From Methanolobus sp. WCC4 (lineage in GTDB: Archaea > Halobacteriota > Methanosarcinia > Methanosarcinales > Methanosarcinaceae), in assembly GCF_038022665.1 (NCBI RefSeq), contig NZ_CP150629.1:2152480-2216479 (forward strand): a DNA stretch of 64,000 nucleotides, read 5' to 3'. A program made the position numbers and the translations under genes. The notes beneath the pieces were generated by a model. That model had not been told where the DNA came from and ran no database searches. It saw nothing but the letters and a program-made list of their open reading frames with translations. Positions 11,109 through 19,821 of the stretch are shown in pieces (within the stretch, counting starts at the first letter, position 1; every line of letters begins with the position of its first letter).

Positions 11109-11342
11109 TTGAACCCTCGTGATTATAAAATGTAATATGTAATTAGAAGTAACCCTGATTGGTAGCGTGGTATTGGTCTGGATACTTAAATAAGGATCGG
11201 TTTTTTAATAGTTCGCAAACTGTCATCAGGCTTTAGTATGGAACCTTTACCTTTCAAGAGAAGCTATTTATACTAACTTGAATATAATAATAGAAATAAT
11301 AATTATTGCTGGTCGTACTGTGCTAATACGTCCTGCTTCATT

Positions 11343-11356
11343 GAGGTGAAATTTTG
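11343..11356 (+). promoter_or_regulatory. Ribosome binding site fixing the cheW TTG start
   Basis: GAGGTGA at 11343-11349 is a near-perfect archaeal Shine-Dalgarno sequence, four bases before TTG at 11354. No in-frame ATG or GTG comes before the conserved CheW domain, so TTG must be the start. A TATA-like ATTTATAC lies near 11266-11273. Confidence 0.75.
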
Positions 11357-11833
11357 ACTAACGAGAATGATAGTTACGCAGATAATATAGATGATGAACT
11401 TAATCAACTTGTGATATTCAACCTGGGTGTAGAAGAATTCGGCATCAATATCATGCAGGTTCAGGAAATAATCCGAATGCCTGATATAACAAGGATCCCA
11501 AAGTCACCTGATTATATCAAAGGTGTGATCAACCTTAGAGGAAAGATAATAGTTGTCATGGACCTTGACAAACGCTTTGGAATGCCGGAACAGGATATCA
11601 CGGACGAATCAAGGATCGTTGTTGTGGACATAGAAGGTACCGTTGTAGGACTGGTCGTTGACTCAGTCAGTGAAGTAATACGCCTAAAGGGTTCCAGCAT
11701 CGAGCAGACACCTGAGATCATCTCACAGAAGATCAATGCAGAGTACCTGAAAGGTGTCGGTAAACTGGATGAAAGATTACTTATCCTGCTCAACCTTGAG
11801 AACATCGTCGGCGATTCTGCTGCAGCAGCCTGA
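11354..11833 (+). CDS. cheW: CheW-type chemotaxis coupling protein
   Basis: CheW couples methyl-accepting chemoreceptors to the kinase CheA. The 159 residues have an acidic N-terminus and one complete CheW domain (LVIFNLGVEEFGINIMQVQE, then RIPKSPDYIKGVINLRGKI, VVVMDLDKRFG). These are the classic beta-barrel motifs, including the N-LRG turn. No cheA, cheY or receptor gene lies nearby, so it is a stand-alone copy and must work with partners elsewhere. The gene has its own promoter region and is followed by a strong terminator, which suggests a single-gene transcript. The start is TTG with a good ribosome binding site. Confidence 0.93.
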   Translation: MTNENDSYADNIDDELNQLVIFNLGVEEFGINIMQVQEIIRMPDITRIPKSPDYIKGVINLRGKIIVVMDLDKRFGMPEQDITDESRIVVVDIEGTVVGLVVDSVSEVIRLKGSSIEQTPEIISQKINAEYLKGVGKLDERLLILLNLENIVGDSAAAA

Positions 11834-11849
11834 AATATATTATTCAACA

Positions 11850-11890
11850 GATGACAATGACCTGAGGGTTTGTCATCATCACTTTTTTTC
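11850..11890 (+). terminator. Terminator after cheW
   Basis: GATGACAA (11850-11857) and TTGTCATC (11870-11877) form a perfect 8-bp stem with a 12-base loop. A run of seven T follows at 11884-11890. It lies 16 bases after the cheW stop. Confidence 0.75.
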
Positions 11891-12018
11891 AGATACATCG
11901 ATCCCGGTACACGTAGTGCTATGAACAAAAGCCGGATAAGACCCTGTTTGCAGATGCAAGGATAACAGGACGAATATATAGCATCAGTAACATAACCACT
12001 TTTTGTAGAGGGAATCAA

Positions 12019-12861
12019 ATGAGAACACTTGACATAGTCATCATTTTAATTGTCATCACCCTGGGAACAATAGCATGCGGATGCATAAATGAACAGGCAG
12101 AGGAAGATAGAACCGTTGAGGACATATCTGAAACTACTGAACAGGTCATGAGTGGTGGAACGGATACAATATATCAATTCTCGATCATCAATGCCCTGCT
12201 GGAAGGAGTATATGATGGAGAAGTAAGTTCTGCTGAACTTAAAGAACATGGAGACTTCGGGCTTGGTACCTTTGATGATCTTGACGGGGAAATGCTGGAA
12301 CTTGATGGTGTGATCTATCAGGTCAAAGCAGACGGCAATGTCTATGAAGTAGATGATACCACAACATCACCATTCGCTGTTGTTACTTTCTTTGAGACGG
12401 ATATCGAGGATATATTCAGTGAACAGATGGATAACCAGCAGATGGCAGAACACATAGCCGACCTCTTGCCCAGCGAGAACATAATGTATGCCATAAAGAT
12501 CACCGGCAATCTCAGTTACTTGAAGACACGTAGCGTGGCAGCACAGGAGAAGCCATATCCGAGACTTGTCGATGTGACAAAGGACCAGTCTGTCTTTGAA
12601 TTCAATGATACCAGAGGTACGATCGTCGGATACTGGATGCCGGAATATATCGACGGCATAAATGTCCCGGGTTATCACCTGCATTTCATCACAGAGGACA
12701 GGACAGGTGGCGGACACATCCTGGAATACACGATCGATTCGGGAATAATAGAGATAGACAGCACAGACGGGTTCTACCTTGAACTGCCTGAGAATGAGAA
12801 TTATCTTGGCACGGGCTTTTCACAGGACACTGAAGGAGAGCTGGAAGAAGCTGAGAACTGA
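12019..12861 (+). CDS. budA: Alpha-acetolactate decarboxylase, exported lipoprotein form
   Basis: The 280 residues align by eye along the whole BudA/AlsD family. Shared blocks are ALLEGVYDGEVSSAELKEHG, DFGLGTFDDLDGEM, the pair TRSVAAQEKPYP and FEFNDTRGTIVGYW, and the metal site VPGYHLHF. Three His at 220, 222 and 233 keep the 2 and 11 spacing of the zinc ligands known in this family. The enzyme turns acetolactate into acetoin. Unlike the cytoplasmic bacterial forms I know, this one starts with a hydrophobic signal and a lipobox around Cys20/Cys22, so it should be anchored outside the cell. A GAGGG ribosome binding site precedes ATG 12019. The last 61 bases overlap the end of the converging kinase gene. 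Enzyme identity is strong; the physiological role is unknown. Confidence 0.88.
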   Translation: MRTLDIVIILIVITLGTIACGCINEQAEEDRTVEDISETTEQVMSGGTDTIYQFSIINALLEGVYDGEVSSAELKEHGDFGLGTFDDLDGEMLELDGVIYQVKADGNVYEVDDTTTSPFAVVTFFETDIEDIFSEQMDNQQMAEHIADLLPSENIMYAIKITGNLSYLKTRSVAAQEKPYPRLVDVTKDQSVFEFNDTRGTIVGYWMPEYIDGINVPGYHLHFITEDRTGGGHILEYTIDSGIIEIDSTDGFYLELPENENYLGTGFSQDTEGELEEAEN

Positions 12862-14714
12862 TCCTGTTTAAGTGGAATATGAATATGGACGTCTGTTCCT
12901 GTTCCCTTTTCACTTTCGATCCATATATTGCCCTTATGGTTCTCCACGATAACCTTGCTGATGTAGAGTCCAAGTCCGTTGCCACCATAGGTCCTTGTTG
13001 AAGAACTGTCTATCTGGTGGAATTTCTGGAAAAGTTCCGGAATATCATTTTCTGCGATACCTACACCGGTGTCGCCAATTACCACATGTATGCCTGCACC
13101 CTCAACATTAGCGGATACAGTGACAGTCCCGTTCGAAGGTGTGAATTTCACCGCATTGTCCATCAGATTCAGGAATACCTGGGGAAGATATGTCCGGTCG
13201 GCATCTACTGAACATGAGTCGAAAGCATAGTCCACACGGATCTTTATTCCTTTCTCTTTCATAGCATCAAAGAACATATCCACTGTCTTGTTAAGGACAG
13301 AGGAGATCTCAACCGGTTCGAAATTATAGCGAATGGTCCCGTTCTGATCAGTACTGAGGAATAGTAAAGAGTCGATAAGATTCTGGAGCTTGCGCGTCTT
13401 TGTGACAACACGTTCGATAGCATATGTCTGTTCAGAGTTCAATTCTCCCAGGCTACCGTCATAAAGAAGTTCACTGAACCCTTTGATAGATGTCAGAGGA
13501 GTATTGATCTCATGTCTAAGGTTTGAAAGGAACTCATCTTTTAACTTATCGAGGGATTTAAGCTCATCATACGCTTTTTCTAATTCGGATGTAGAGCTCT
13601 TCAATGCCTTTTCTGTCTGCTTACGTTCGGTGATGTCACGTATATGGCTTACAGCCATTGTTACGTCACCTTTGGTATCATAAACAGGGAATATACGGAA
13701 ATCCCTTACTCTCTCATCGACAGGACCCGTATGCTCGAACTCTTTCATATTACCCGTTGAGAATACCTCTTTTACAGGACAGGGGTCGCAGGGCATCAGG
13801 TCTGCTGTGAAGGATTCACATAACTGAGGATGTGCGTCCTCATCCCCGGGAGCGGATATGAGATCACTCTTCCAGTTACTCGTCACTATATTCATTTCCC
13901 TGTCAACCACAACGATCAGGTCCTGAAGGGCATTGAAAGTACTTGTAAGGAGTTCCTTCTGGTTCTGGAGTTCCTCTTCAGAGTTCTTGGTAGCTGTTAT
14001 ATCAGCAATAAGTCCGATGCCTCCCTCAAGTGAATTGTCATTACGGGAACGCAAAGGCACATAGTATGATCTTAAGAATATCTCCCTGCCAGATGTACGG
14101 GCAGAGTACTCATTCTCGTAAAATGAACCGGTATCAGATAAAGAGCCTGCAAAGAGCCGATGTAAACTGTCATCATTGACGTAATCGAACATATCAGAAC
14201 CAACGACATCAGCTTTCTTTACCCCGAAGATATTCAGGAAACTTCTGTTGCAGTGGGTTATAGTTCCGCCTTTTTCTACAAAGATACCTAAAGGTGAAGC
14301 ATCGAATATCAACCTGTGCCTTTTCTCTGAATCTAAAAGAGCTTCCTCAACCTGTTTTCTTTCGATCACTTTGCAAAGACGTGATGTTATCACATTCAAT
14401 AGACGCTGTTCTTCTTTCAGGAAAGGACCGATGTCATGGAAAGGGCGTTCCTCACGATAGGATACATGCAAAGAACCTCTTTTCTTTCCGTGAGTGATGA
14501 TATCACTGGACAGGGTGTATATGTTCTTCTCATAATGTTCGGTCCTGTGGACCTCACCATCCAGAACTATGCATAGCTCTGCAACCTCAGGGTAAAGAAA
14601 AGCTGGTTTCAGCCTTTGTATTATGCCTTTCAGTAAAGACCTGAGGGGCATATGAAGGTCGAAAAGATCAGAGATACTGTAGATGCATTCAAGCTCTCGT
14701 TCTCTTTTTCCCAT
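12801..14714 (-). CDS. Multi-PAS sensor histidine kinase
   Basis: This is a soluble sensor kinase of about 637 residues. A GAF-like N-terminal domain comes first. Two PAS domains follow, each ending in a DIT motif (IADITATKNSEEE, IRDITERKQTEKA). Next are a HisKA domain with the phosphorylatable His in LRHEINTPLTSIKGFSELL and a HATPase domain (N box LMDNAVKF, GDTGVGI, GNGLGLYI). The second PAS holds clustered Cys (CESF, then PCDPCPVKEV) that could bind a metal or sense redox state; the kinase at 56468 has a similar cluster. I prefer ATG 14714 with AGGA just before it; TTG 14735 is possible. The gene ends inside the converging budA. No response regulator is adjacent, so the target is unknown. 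Confidence 0.9.
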   Translation of the reverse strand: MGKRERELECIYSISDLFDLHMPLRSLLKGIIQRLKPAFLYPEVAELCIVLDGEVHRTEHYEKNIYTLSSDIITHGKKRGSLHVSYREERPFHDIGPFLKEEQRLLNVITSRLCKVIERKQVEEALLDSEKRHRLIFDASPLGIFVEKGGTITHCNRSFLNIFGVKKADVVGSDMFDYVNDDSLHRLFAGSLSDTGSFYENEYSARTSGREIFLRSYYVPLRSRNDNSLEGGIGLIADITATKNSEEELQNQKELLTSTFNALQDLIVVVDREMNIVTSNWKSDLISAPGDEDAHPQLCESFTADLMPCDPCPVKEVFSTGNMKEFEHTGPVDERVRDFRIFPVYDTKGDVTMAVSHIRDITERKQTEKALKSSTSELEKAYDELKSLDKLKDEFLSNLRHEINTPLTSIKGFSELLYDGSLGELNSEQTYAIERVVTKTRKLQNLIDSLLFLSTDQNGTIRYNFEPVEISSVLNKTVDMFFDAMKEKGIKIRVDYAFDSCSVDADRTYLPQVFLNLMDNAVKFTPSNGTVTVSANVEGAGIHVVIGDTGVGIAENDIPELFQKFHQIDSSSTRTYGGNGLGLYISKVIVENHKGNIWIESEKGTGTDVHIHIPLKQDQFSASSSSPSVSCEKPVPR

Positions 14715-14956
14715 ATGGTCCTGTTTTTCCTGCAAGTTTTGCCCACACCAGATTCAATAATATTTACAAGTAACTAATATATTACTGTATTATATATTAT
14801 TTATATTAATAGATTTTGTTGCTCAAATGATCATGGAAATAATTCAGAAGTAGCGGAAAGAGTCTTCCTGATACTATGCTATTAAATAGATGAGGGGCAA
14901 TAGATGAGTTCATAAATGCCATCTGGCACATAAATGCTTGAACCACAGGTGAATAA

Positions 14957-16114
14957 ATGTATTCAGACAGGATCAATTCATTACCCCCATACTTATTTGC
15001 AACGATCGATGAAGCAAAGGCCGCAGTAAAGGCAAAAGGTGTAGACGTTATCGATCTTGGTGTTGGCGACCCTGACCACCCGACTCCGGACCACATCGTA
15101 GATTCAATGTGTGAAGCCGTACGTAACCCGGAAACACATACATATCCATCCTACACAGGAATGATGAGCTTCAGGAAAGCTGCTGCAGATTGGTGCAAGG
15201 AGACAAGAGGCCTTGATCTTGACCCTGCATCTGAGACCCTCACACTTATCGGATCCAAGGAAGGAGTAGCCCACATACCTCTGGCATTCATCAACCCGGG
15301 AGATGTCGCACTCTGCCCTGACCCTGCATACCCGGTCTACAAGATCGGTACAGAGTTCGCAGGTGGCGAAGCACATATCATGCCACTTCTGGATGAGAAT
15401 GACTTCCTGCCGGACTTTGATGCAATACCAAAGGACAAGCTTGAAAGAGCAAAGCTGATGTTCCTGAACTATCCTAACAACCCTACTTCTGCGATCGCTG
15501 ATAAGAAGTTCTTTGAAGAGGTCGTACAGTTCGCCCGCGATAATGACATCGTGGTCATCCACGACAACGCATACTCCGAAATGACCTATGACGGCTACAA
15601 GGCACCAAGCTTCCTGGAAGTTGACGGTGCAATGGATGTTGGTATCGAGCTTTACTCACTCTCAAAGACCTACAACATGACAGGATGGAGACTTGCCTTT
15701 GCAGTAGGTAACAAGGAAATAATATCCGGCATCGGTAAAGTAAAATCAAACATCGATTCCGGTGCTTTCGACGCTATCCAGATGGCAGGTATCACGGCAC
15801 TATCCAGTTCCCAGCAATGTGTTACTGATATGAACAAGATCTATGAGGAAAGAAGGGACGCACTCCTGAAGGGACTCACAGAAATGGGAATAGATGTCAA
15901 GCCACCTAAGGCAACATTCTACGTTTGGGCGCCTGTACCTGAAGGCTATGACTCAATGGGATTCGCAAAACTGCTGCTTGAGGAAGCAGGCATCGTGGCA
16001 ACACCAGGTGTTGGATTTGGAACCTATGGTGAAGGCTACATCAGATTTGCACTTACACGCTCCGTTGAGAGGATCGACGAGGCAGTTCAGAGGATGAGCA
16101 AACTGAATATCTGA
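14957..16114 (+). CDS. dapL: LL-diaminopimelate aminotransferase
   Basis: DapL makes LL-diaminopimelate directly from tetrahydrodipicolinate in lysine synthesis. The 385 residues match the DapL2 type seen in methanogens: [57 protein letters not shown] and the PLP-lysine motif [12 protein letters not shown] near residue 237. This is fold-type I aminotransferase architecture with the usual length. It is a single gene, followed by a T-rich terminator. Other class I aminotransferases share this fold, but the N-terminal and substrate-loop motifs favour DapL. Confidence 0.9.
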   Translation: MYSDRINSLPPYLFATIDEAKAAVKAKGVDVIDLGVGDPDHPTPDHIVDSMCEAVRNPETHTYPSYTGMMSFRKAAADWCKETRGLDLDPASETLTLIGSKEGVAHIPLAFINPGDVALCPDPAYPVYKIGTEFAGGEAHIMPLLDENDFLPDFDAIPKDKLERAKLMFLNYPNNPTSAIADKKFFEEVVQFARDNDIVVIHDNAYSEMTYDGYKAPSFLEVDGAMDVGIELYSLSKTYNMTGWRLAFAVGNKEIISGIGKVKSNIDSGAFDAIQMAGITALSSSQQCVTDMNKIYEERRDALLKGLTEMGIDVKPPKATFYVWAPVPEGYDSMGFAKLLLEEAGIVATPGVGFGTYGEGYIRFALTRSVERIDEAVQRMSKLNI

Positions 16115-16124
16115 TATTCTAAGC

Positions 16125-16151
16125 TTTTATCTTCTTTTTTCTTTCTTTTTT
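16125..16151 (+). terminator. T-rich terminator after dapL
   Basis: A series of T runs (six T at 16135-16140 and again from about 16146) begins some 20 bases after the dapL stop. There is no strong stem, which is usual for archaeal T-rich terminators. Confidence 0.5.
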
Positions 16152-16369
16152 AGTTTTCGTCTCTAGTTTTCTTCTCCCTTTGGCCATCATATTTTGTTTT
16201 ACTGCATAGTGGATACCCTGATCCGATCGTAATTAGTATATAGAAGCATATAATTTTAAAATAAAATATATATTTTAATTTTATTTATTTTATTTTAAGA
16301 AAAATATGAACATAACGCCCTGAAGTAACTACATTCCACCAATATATATGAGCAAGCTTCTATGCAAAT

Positions 16370-16774
16370 ATGCTCCCTACAAGTATCAATAAAAACAATA
16401 AAGAATTGTTCAGCACAGAAGAGATATCCGAATTCCTGCATGATACAAGATACATTATCCTGCTATACATAGTAGGGGACTTCCTGACAACATTCCATGC
16501 TCTGAGCAATGGATACGGATTCGAGGAGAACAGGATGCTTGCAAGTATAATGGCTGAGCATGGGATCTGGTCACTACTTATAGTAAAGATGCTGATACTT
16601 CTTGTGATCTACTGGAACTATCACTCGATCAGAGCGTCCGTCCATTCATATGCCAGAAGACTGTGGGACCTGTCAAGACTCGGAGTAAGCCTATTAGGAC
16701 TTGTCCTTGTGATCAATAACCTGATGGTAATATCAATGAGATCAAGTCTTTTCGAGTACCTTGGCCTCTCCTGA
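16370..16774 (+). CDS. Small membrane protein, DUF5658-like
   Basis: This 134-residue protein has three or four predicted membrane segments. The first contains GDFLTTFHALSNGYGFEENRM, which fits the D-x-x-x-T ... E-x-N pattern of the DUF5658 family of small membrane proteins. Their function is not known. The gene converges on phoU1 and their 3' ends overlap by 33 bases. A protein with a similar D-x-x-x-T ... N-E-F-S-P arrangement overlaps the second phoU gene at 29784, which suggests a link with PhoU. The preceding 16157-16369 is very AT-rich and carries promoter-like sequence. Family assignment is moderate. Confidence 0.7.
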   Translation: MLPTSINKNNKELFSTEEISEFLHDTRYIILLYIVGDFLTTFHALSNGYGFEENRMLASIMAEHGIWSLLIVKMLILLVIYWNYHSIRASVHSYARRLWDLSRLGVSLLGLVLVINNLMVISMRSSLFEYLGLS

Positions 16775-17797
16775 AAGAGACTCTTTTATCTGGGTGGCCT
16801 TTATGTTGATGACCATTTCAGCTATATCCGCACTATATTCGGATATACGCTGAAAACTCTCAATTATCTTTCTTTGCCTTTCCCCGTAAAGACAATAGGT
16901 ATTCTCCGAACCTTCAGACTTCTGTATTATCTTGTTCCCAAGTGCAGATGACATCCGGGAGGTTCTGATTATATGGTTCGCAAGGTCAGTATCAATGTTG
17001 AGTACTGCCTTAAAAGAATCCTGGAACAGCCTGTGTGAAAGGACACCCATCTCTATGATATCATCGCTACCATTCTTTTGTCCATCCATCTGGACAACGG
17101 TCTGGGCTATTATATTAACATGGTCACCAATGCGTTCCATGAGCTTGATTATAAGGCGATATCCGAGGCAATCCTTTGAATTATTTATCCCCAACTTCTG
17201 GGCAAGTACCGAATCATCAAGAGCGGCCTTTATCTGCCTGACACTTAAAAGATAGAATTTGTCGACATCATTGTCCCTCTGGGCTATATCCGTTGCAAGT
17301 TCCACATCGTCTTCCCTTAAAGCAACAATGGTATCCTCCATCATAGAGGATATTATACGGAACATACTCTGCAGGGACTTTTCAAGTGAAATGTCCTGAT
17401 AGTTCAGGAGATTCTGGAGAACGATCTCGGTCCTGGATTCCTCAACGATCTCAATGCCAATGAGACGTTTGCGCGCAGACTCTTTCAGATACTTACGTTC
17501 AGCGGCTGTAAAACCACCTGGAGAAACTATCCTGATAATATCATATCCAACAAGATAATTGGCAACAAGTGTCCTGAAATTCTCTTCCTGGTCTTCGGAT
17601 GCTACCATCTCGACCTTTGAACGGGCATTCTTCTTCTGCTTTTCCTGATCAGGAGTTATTACAAGTGAGCGGTCAGGTTTCACTGTCAGAAGCACAGTAT
17701 CTCCTGCACTGAGATCACTTTCCCTTACCCAATCAATGGGCAGGGAAACGATATATGTTGAACCGCCTGTCAGCTGGATCTTTCTTTTATCTGAAAT
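16742..17797 (-). CDS. PhoU-type phosphate regulator with AbrB-like N-terminus, likely ATT start
   Basis: The protein has an N-terminal AbrB/SpoVT-like DNA-binding segment (KRKIQLTGGSTYIVSLPIDW) and two PhoU helical repeats with D-x-x-x-D/E metal motifs (LMERIGDHVNIIAQ, RISEYSADIAEMV). It resembles the gene at 30172, which begins MDTRKVQITGRSTYVLTLPK. Coding sequence runs without ATG, GTG or TTG through the whole N-terminal domain; the first standard start (GTG 17695) would delete it. Codon ATT at 17797-17795 aligns with the start of the paralogue and has GGAAGG six bases upstream, so I place the start there (351 residues). PhoU proteins restrain Pst phosphate uptake. The gene follows the pilin-like gene by 41 bases and is probably co-transcribed with it. 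Confidence 0.85.
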   Translation of the reverse strand: MSDKRKIQLTGGSTYIVSLPIDWVRESDLSAGDTVLLTVKPDRSLVITPDQEKQKKNARSKVEMVASEDQEENFRTLVANYLVGYDIIRIVSPGGFTAAERKYLKESARKRLIGIEIVEESRTEIVLQNLLNYQDISLEKSLQSMFRIISSMMEDTIVALREDDVELATDIAQRDNDVDKFYLLSVRQIKAALDDSVLAQKLGINNSKDCLGYRLIIKLMERIGDHVNIIAQTVVQMDGQKNGSDDIIEMGVLSHRLFQDSFKAVLNIDTDLANHIIRTSRMSSALGNKIIQKSEGSENTYCLYGERQRKIIESFQRISEYSADIAEMVINIKATQIKESLSGEAKVLEKT

Positions 17798-17803
17798 GTG
17801 AAT

Positions 17804-17809
17804 CCTTCC
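17804..17809 (-). promoter_or_regulatory. Ribosome binding site for the ATT-started phoU
   Basis: GGAAGG on the minus strand lies six bases before the proposed ATT start at 17797. It is the main sequence support for that unusual start. Confidence 0.45.
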
Positions 17810-17838
17810 TTTGAATCTATTAAATAGGACTAAAAATA

Positions 17839-18990
17839 TTAAAGGATTGTCAGATTCCCTGAAACCTGACTGAGCCTTGATGTCATACCATCATCATCGG
17901 TAATCTCCAGATCGATAGTGATATTCCTGTCATTATACGGGTCAATACCAACCGGCCTGACAACCATACCCGAGAGATCATAATCATAGAGGGTTACATT
18001 TCCTGAATCCTTCCATACAGCCCATTTGTAACTTGTAATAAAGCCATCTGTATCAATAGAATCCGATGCATCCAGGATCAGATAACTATTAGGACTCTGG
18101 GTACCATTGGCACTTTGCAGGTATTCCACCTTGAACTGAACTTCAGCAACCGGCATAGGTGGGGTGAAAAGTTCCCTGAAGACATTGATATAAGATGTTA
18201 TTATCTCTACCTTGAGAGGTTCATCCTCTGAAGGAGCAGCTCCCGCATAGGAAGTGAAGTCGATCCCATAAGAGATATTGTAATCATCTGTGTTGGTGAG
18301 ACTTCCACCGGAACTATTACCATAAAAGGTGATCTGCCTGTTCTCATCGTCTATTGAGAAATTGCCTGATCCTATGCACTTTGTTCCATTTGAAGCGAAA
18401 GTGACATTGTGATCATATACAACCTCTCCAAAGGATTCCCAGGGATGTTTTTCAAGGGTATATGTGTAGTCAAGACTGTTGTTGGTCCATGAGGAAGAGG
18501 CGGGTATCACCTCTGAACCTGTTACAGTGATGTCCGAGAAATTAAGATGGATCGTCTTGCTCTTTGTAGCAGGAATGACAACCCTGTGATTCGCACTGTA
18601 GATTGCAGGATAATCCCTGTAGACATCAAAATTGCCATCGTTGTCGTATGCCTTGAAATGAAGGAAATATCCCCCATTGATATTGATTGCGGATATATAG
18701 GAATCATCTATATTGAGATTGAGAACTTTAAGGTCGATGGATTCCCAGCCTGATCCATCCCCTACCGGTTCGATGGAGATTATCCTGAGATCCTCATTCT
18801 CAACAGCAGTTTTATGGCTTTCAATTTCCATAGCCTGCTTTTCCGTAGTGGAAATAATGAAGGCTACACTTGTGGCAGCGATTATCGTAACAAGTATCAA
18901 CAACAGAGTTCCAAAAACAACAGTAACTCCGCGTTCATTATTCACAAATGATCCAATATCGTTACCAGCCATCTCTGGTGAAAAGATCAT
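17839..18990 (-). CDS. Archaeal type IV pilin-like protein with large extracellular domain
   Basis: The 383 residues open with a class III signal peptide: a short charged leader, then NNERG|VTVVFGTLLLILVTI, a pattern cut by the prepilin peptidase PibD after Gly21. The long hydrophobic helix that follows would form the filament core. The rest is a beta-rich, Ser/Thr/Asn-rich domain of about 330 residues with N-glycosylation sequons. This is large for a pilin, and the C-terminal part contains a PKD-like segment (LILDASDSIDTDGFITSYKW). It is a good candidate for a major or tip pilin of the adjacent TadA/TadC machine. ATG 18990 or the in-frame ATG 18972 may be the start; a TATA box immediately upstream fits a short leader. 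phoU1 follows. Confidence 0.82.
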   Translation of the reverse strand: MIFSPEMAGNDIGSFVNNERGVTVVFGTLLLILVTIIAATSVAFIISTTEKQAMEIESHKTAVENEDLRIISIEPVGDGSGWESIDLKVLNLNIDDSYISAININGGYFLHFKAYDNDGNFDVYRDYPAIYSANHRVVIPATKSKTIHLNFSDITVTGSEVIPASSSWTNNSLDYTYTLEKHPWESFGEVVYDHNVTFASNGTKCIGSGNFSIDDENRQITFYGNSSGGSLTNTDDYNISYGIDFTSYAGAAPSEDEPLKVEIITSYINVFRELFTPPMPVAEVQFKVEYLQSANGTQSPNSYLILDASDSIDTDGFITSYKWAVWKDSGNVTLYDYDLSGMVVRPVGIDPYNDRNITIDLEITDDDGMTSRLSQVSGNLTIL

Positions 18991-19019
18991 TAGCGATTAT
19001 ATACTTTGTTTCCATAATA

Positions 19020-19050
19020 TATATAGTCCCCAATATTCTATAGATATTGG
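19020..19050. promoter_or_regulatory. Divergent promoter with palindrome between pilin and recA-like genes
   Basis: TATATAGTCCCC (19020-19031) is a two-mismatch version of the 12-mer shared upstream of pstS and phoU2. It adjoins an interrupted palindrome CCAATAT-TCTATAG-ATATTGG (19030-19050) with perfect 7-bp arms. The position between two divergent genes suits an operator. Confidence 0.5.
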
Positions 19051-19076
19051 CCAATTATTCCAAAACGATTTAAACA

Positions 19077-19772
19077 ATGATCACTTTTAGGGTTTTGATG
19101 GTGCTAACTAGCTTCGGTTTGAAAAACGTACCTTCCAATGTGGTACTGTTAATAGAAGAGGACATAGGAGATGTAAAGAGCGTCTTCTTCCGCAAGATCA
19201 GTCTTGATGCTCTGAAGCTTGGAAAGAAGGTACATTACATTTCTACAAGGAGTTCCAGGAATGACATAATGGAGGAACTTACCAGATCCGGCATACATGA
19301 CCATCTGGAGAATCTGGATGTCATTGGCAACTTCTCAGACCCCGTGTCCCTGCTTGATATGTGTTACAGAAGGCACAAACTCACCAGTCGCCTCTATGGA
19401 GAGGATGCCGGCCCGTTACACAACATAACCGATGCTGATGTCTGCATAATAGACATGTTCTCCTCTCTTTTCATCCATGAGGAGATAGAGGTGATATCAG
19501 AGACCATCGAAGCTCTGACAAAAATCAGCAGAGAAGAGAATATAACGTTCCTGCTTGCAGCAGATATCGGCATTCTTCCCGAAAGGGCAGAAAAGATAGT
19601 GCGCTCCATGGTCGATGGTGTCATACAGTTCAAGACCGAGTACGCCGGTGGCAAGATCAACCGTTTCATAAACATCCCTAAAATGAAAGGAAGTATCCCC
19701 CTGAACAAAATGATAGCATACAATGTCACAGGGCAGGGAATAACCATGGATACAAGGGAAAGGGTTGGTTAA
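19077..19772 (+). CDS. RecA/FlaH-like ATPase-fold protein with degenerate Walker A
   Basis: The 231-residue protein has the RecA-superfamily fold typical of FlaH/KaiC-like proteins. The opening strand and loop (VVLLIEEDIGDVKSVFF) align with the FlaH P-loop, but the Gly residues of GxxxxGKS are lost and only the K-S pair remains. A Walker B-like strand (DVCIIDMFSSLF) is kept. The C-terminal half resembles FlaH (VDGVIQFKTEYAGGKINRFI, then PKMKG). In archaella FlaH sits with the ATPase FlaI and the membrane protein FlaJ, so this may be the matching regulator or scaffold of the TadA/TadC machine. ATP binding is doubtful. The start is uncertain: ATG 19077 or ATG 19098. It converges on tadC2. Confidence 0.75.
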   Translation: MITFRVLMVLTSFGLKNVPSNVVLLIEEDIGDVKSVFFRKISLDALKLGKKVHYISTRSSRNDIMEELTRSGIHDHLENLDVIGNFSDPVSLLDMCYRRHKLTSRLYGEDAGPLHNITDADVCIIDMFSSLFIHEEIEVISETIEALTKISREENITFLLAADIGILPERAEKIVRSMVDGVIQFKTEYAGGKINRFINIPKMKGSIPLNKMIAYNVTGQGITMDTRERVG

Positions 19773-19821
19773 ACTACCTTCTTTAACATAGAACTATTGA
19801 ATTTTAAAGGCAGAGAGAGAA

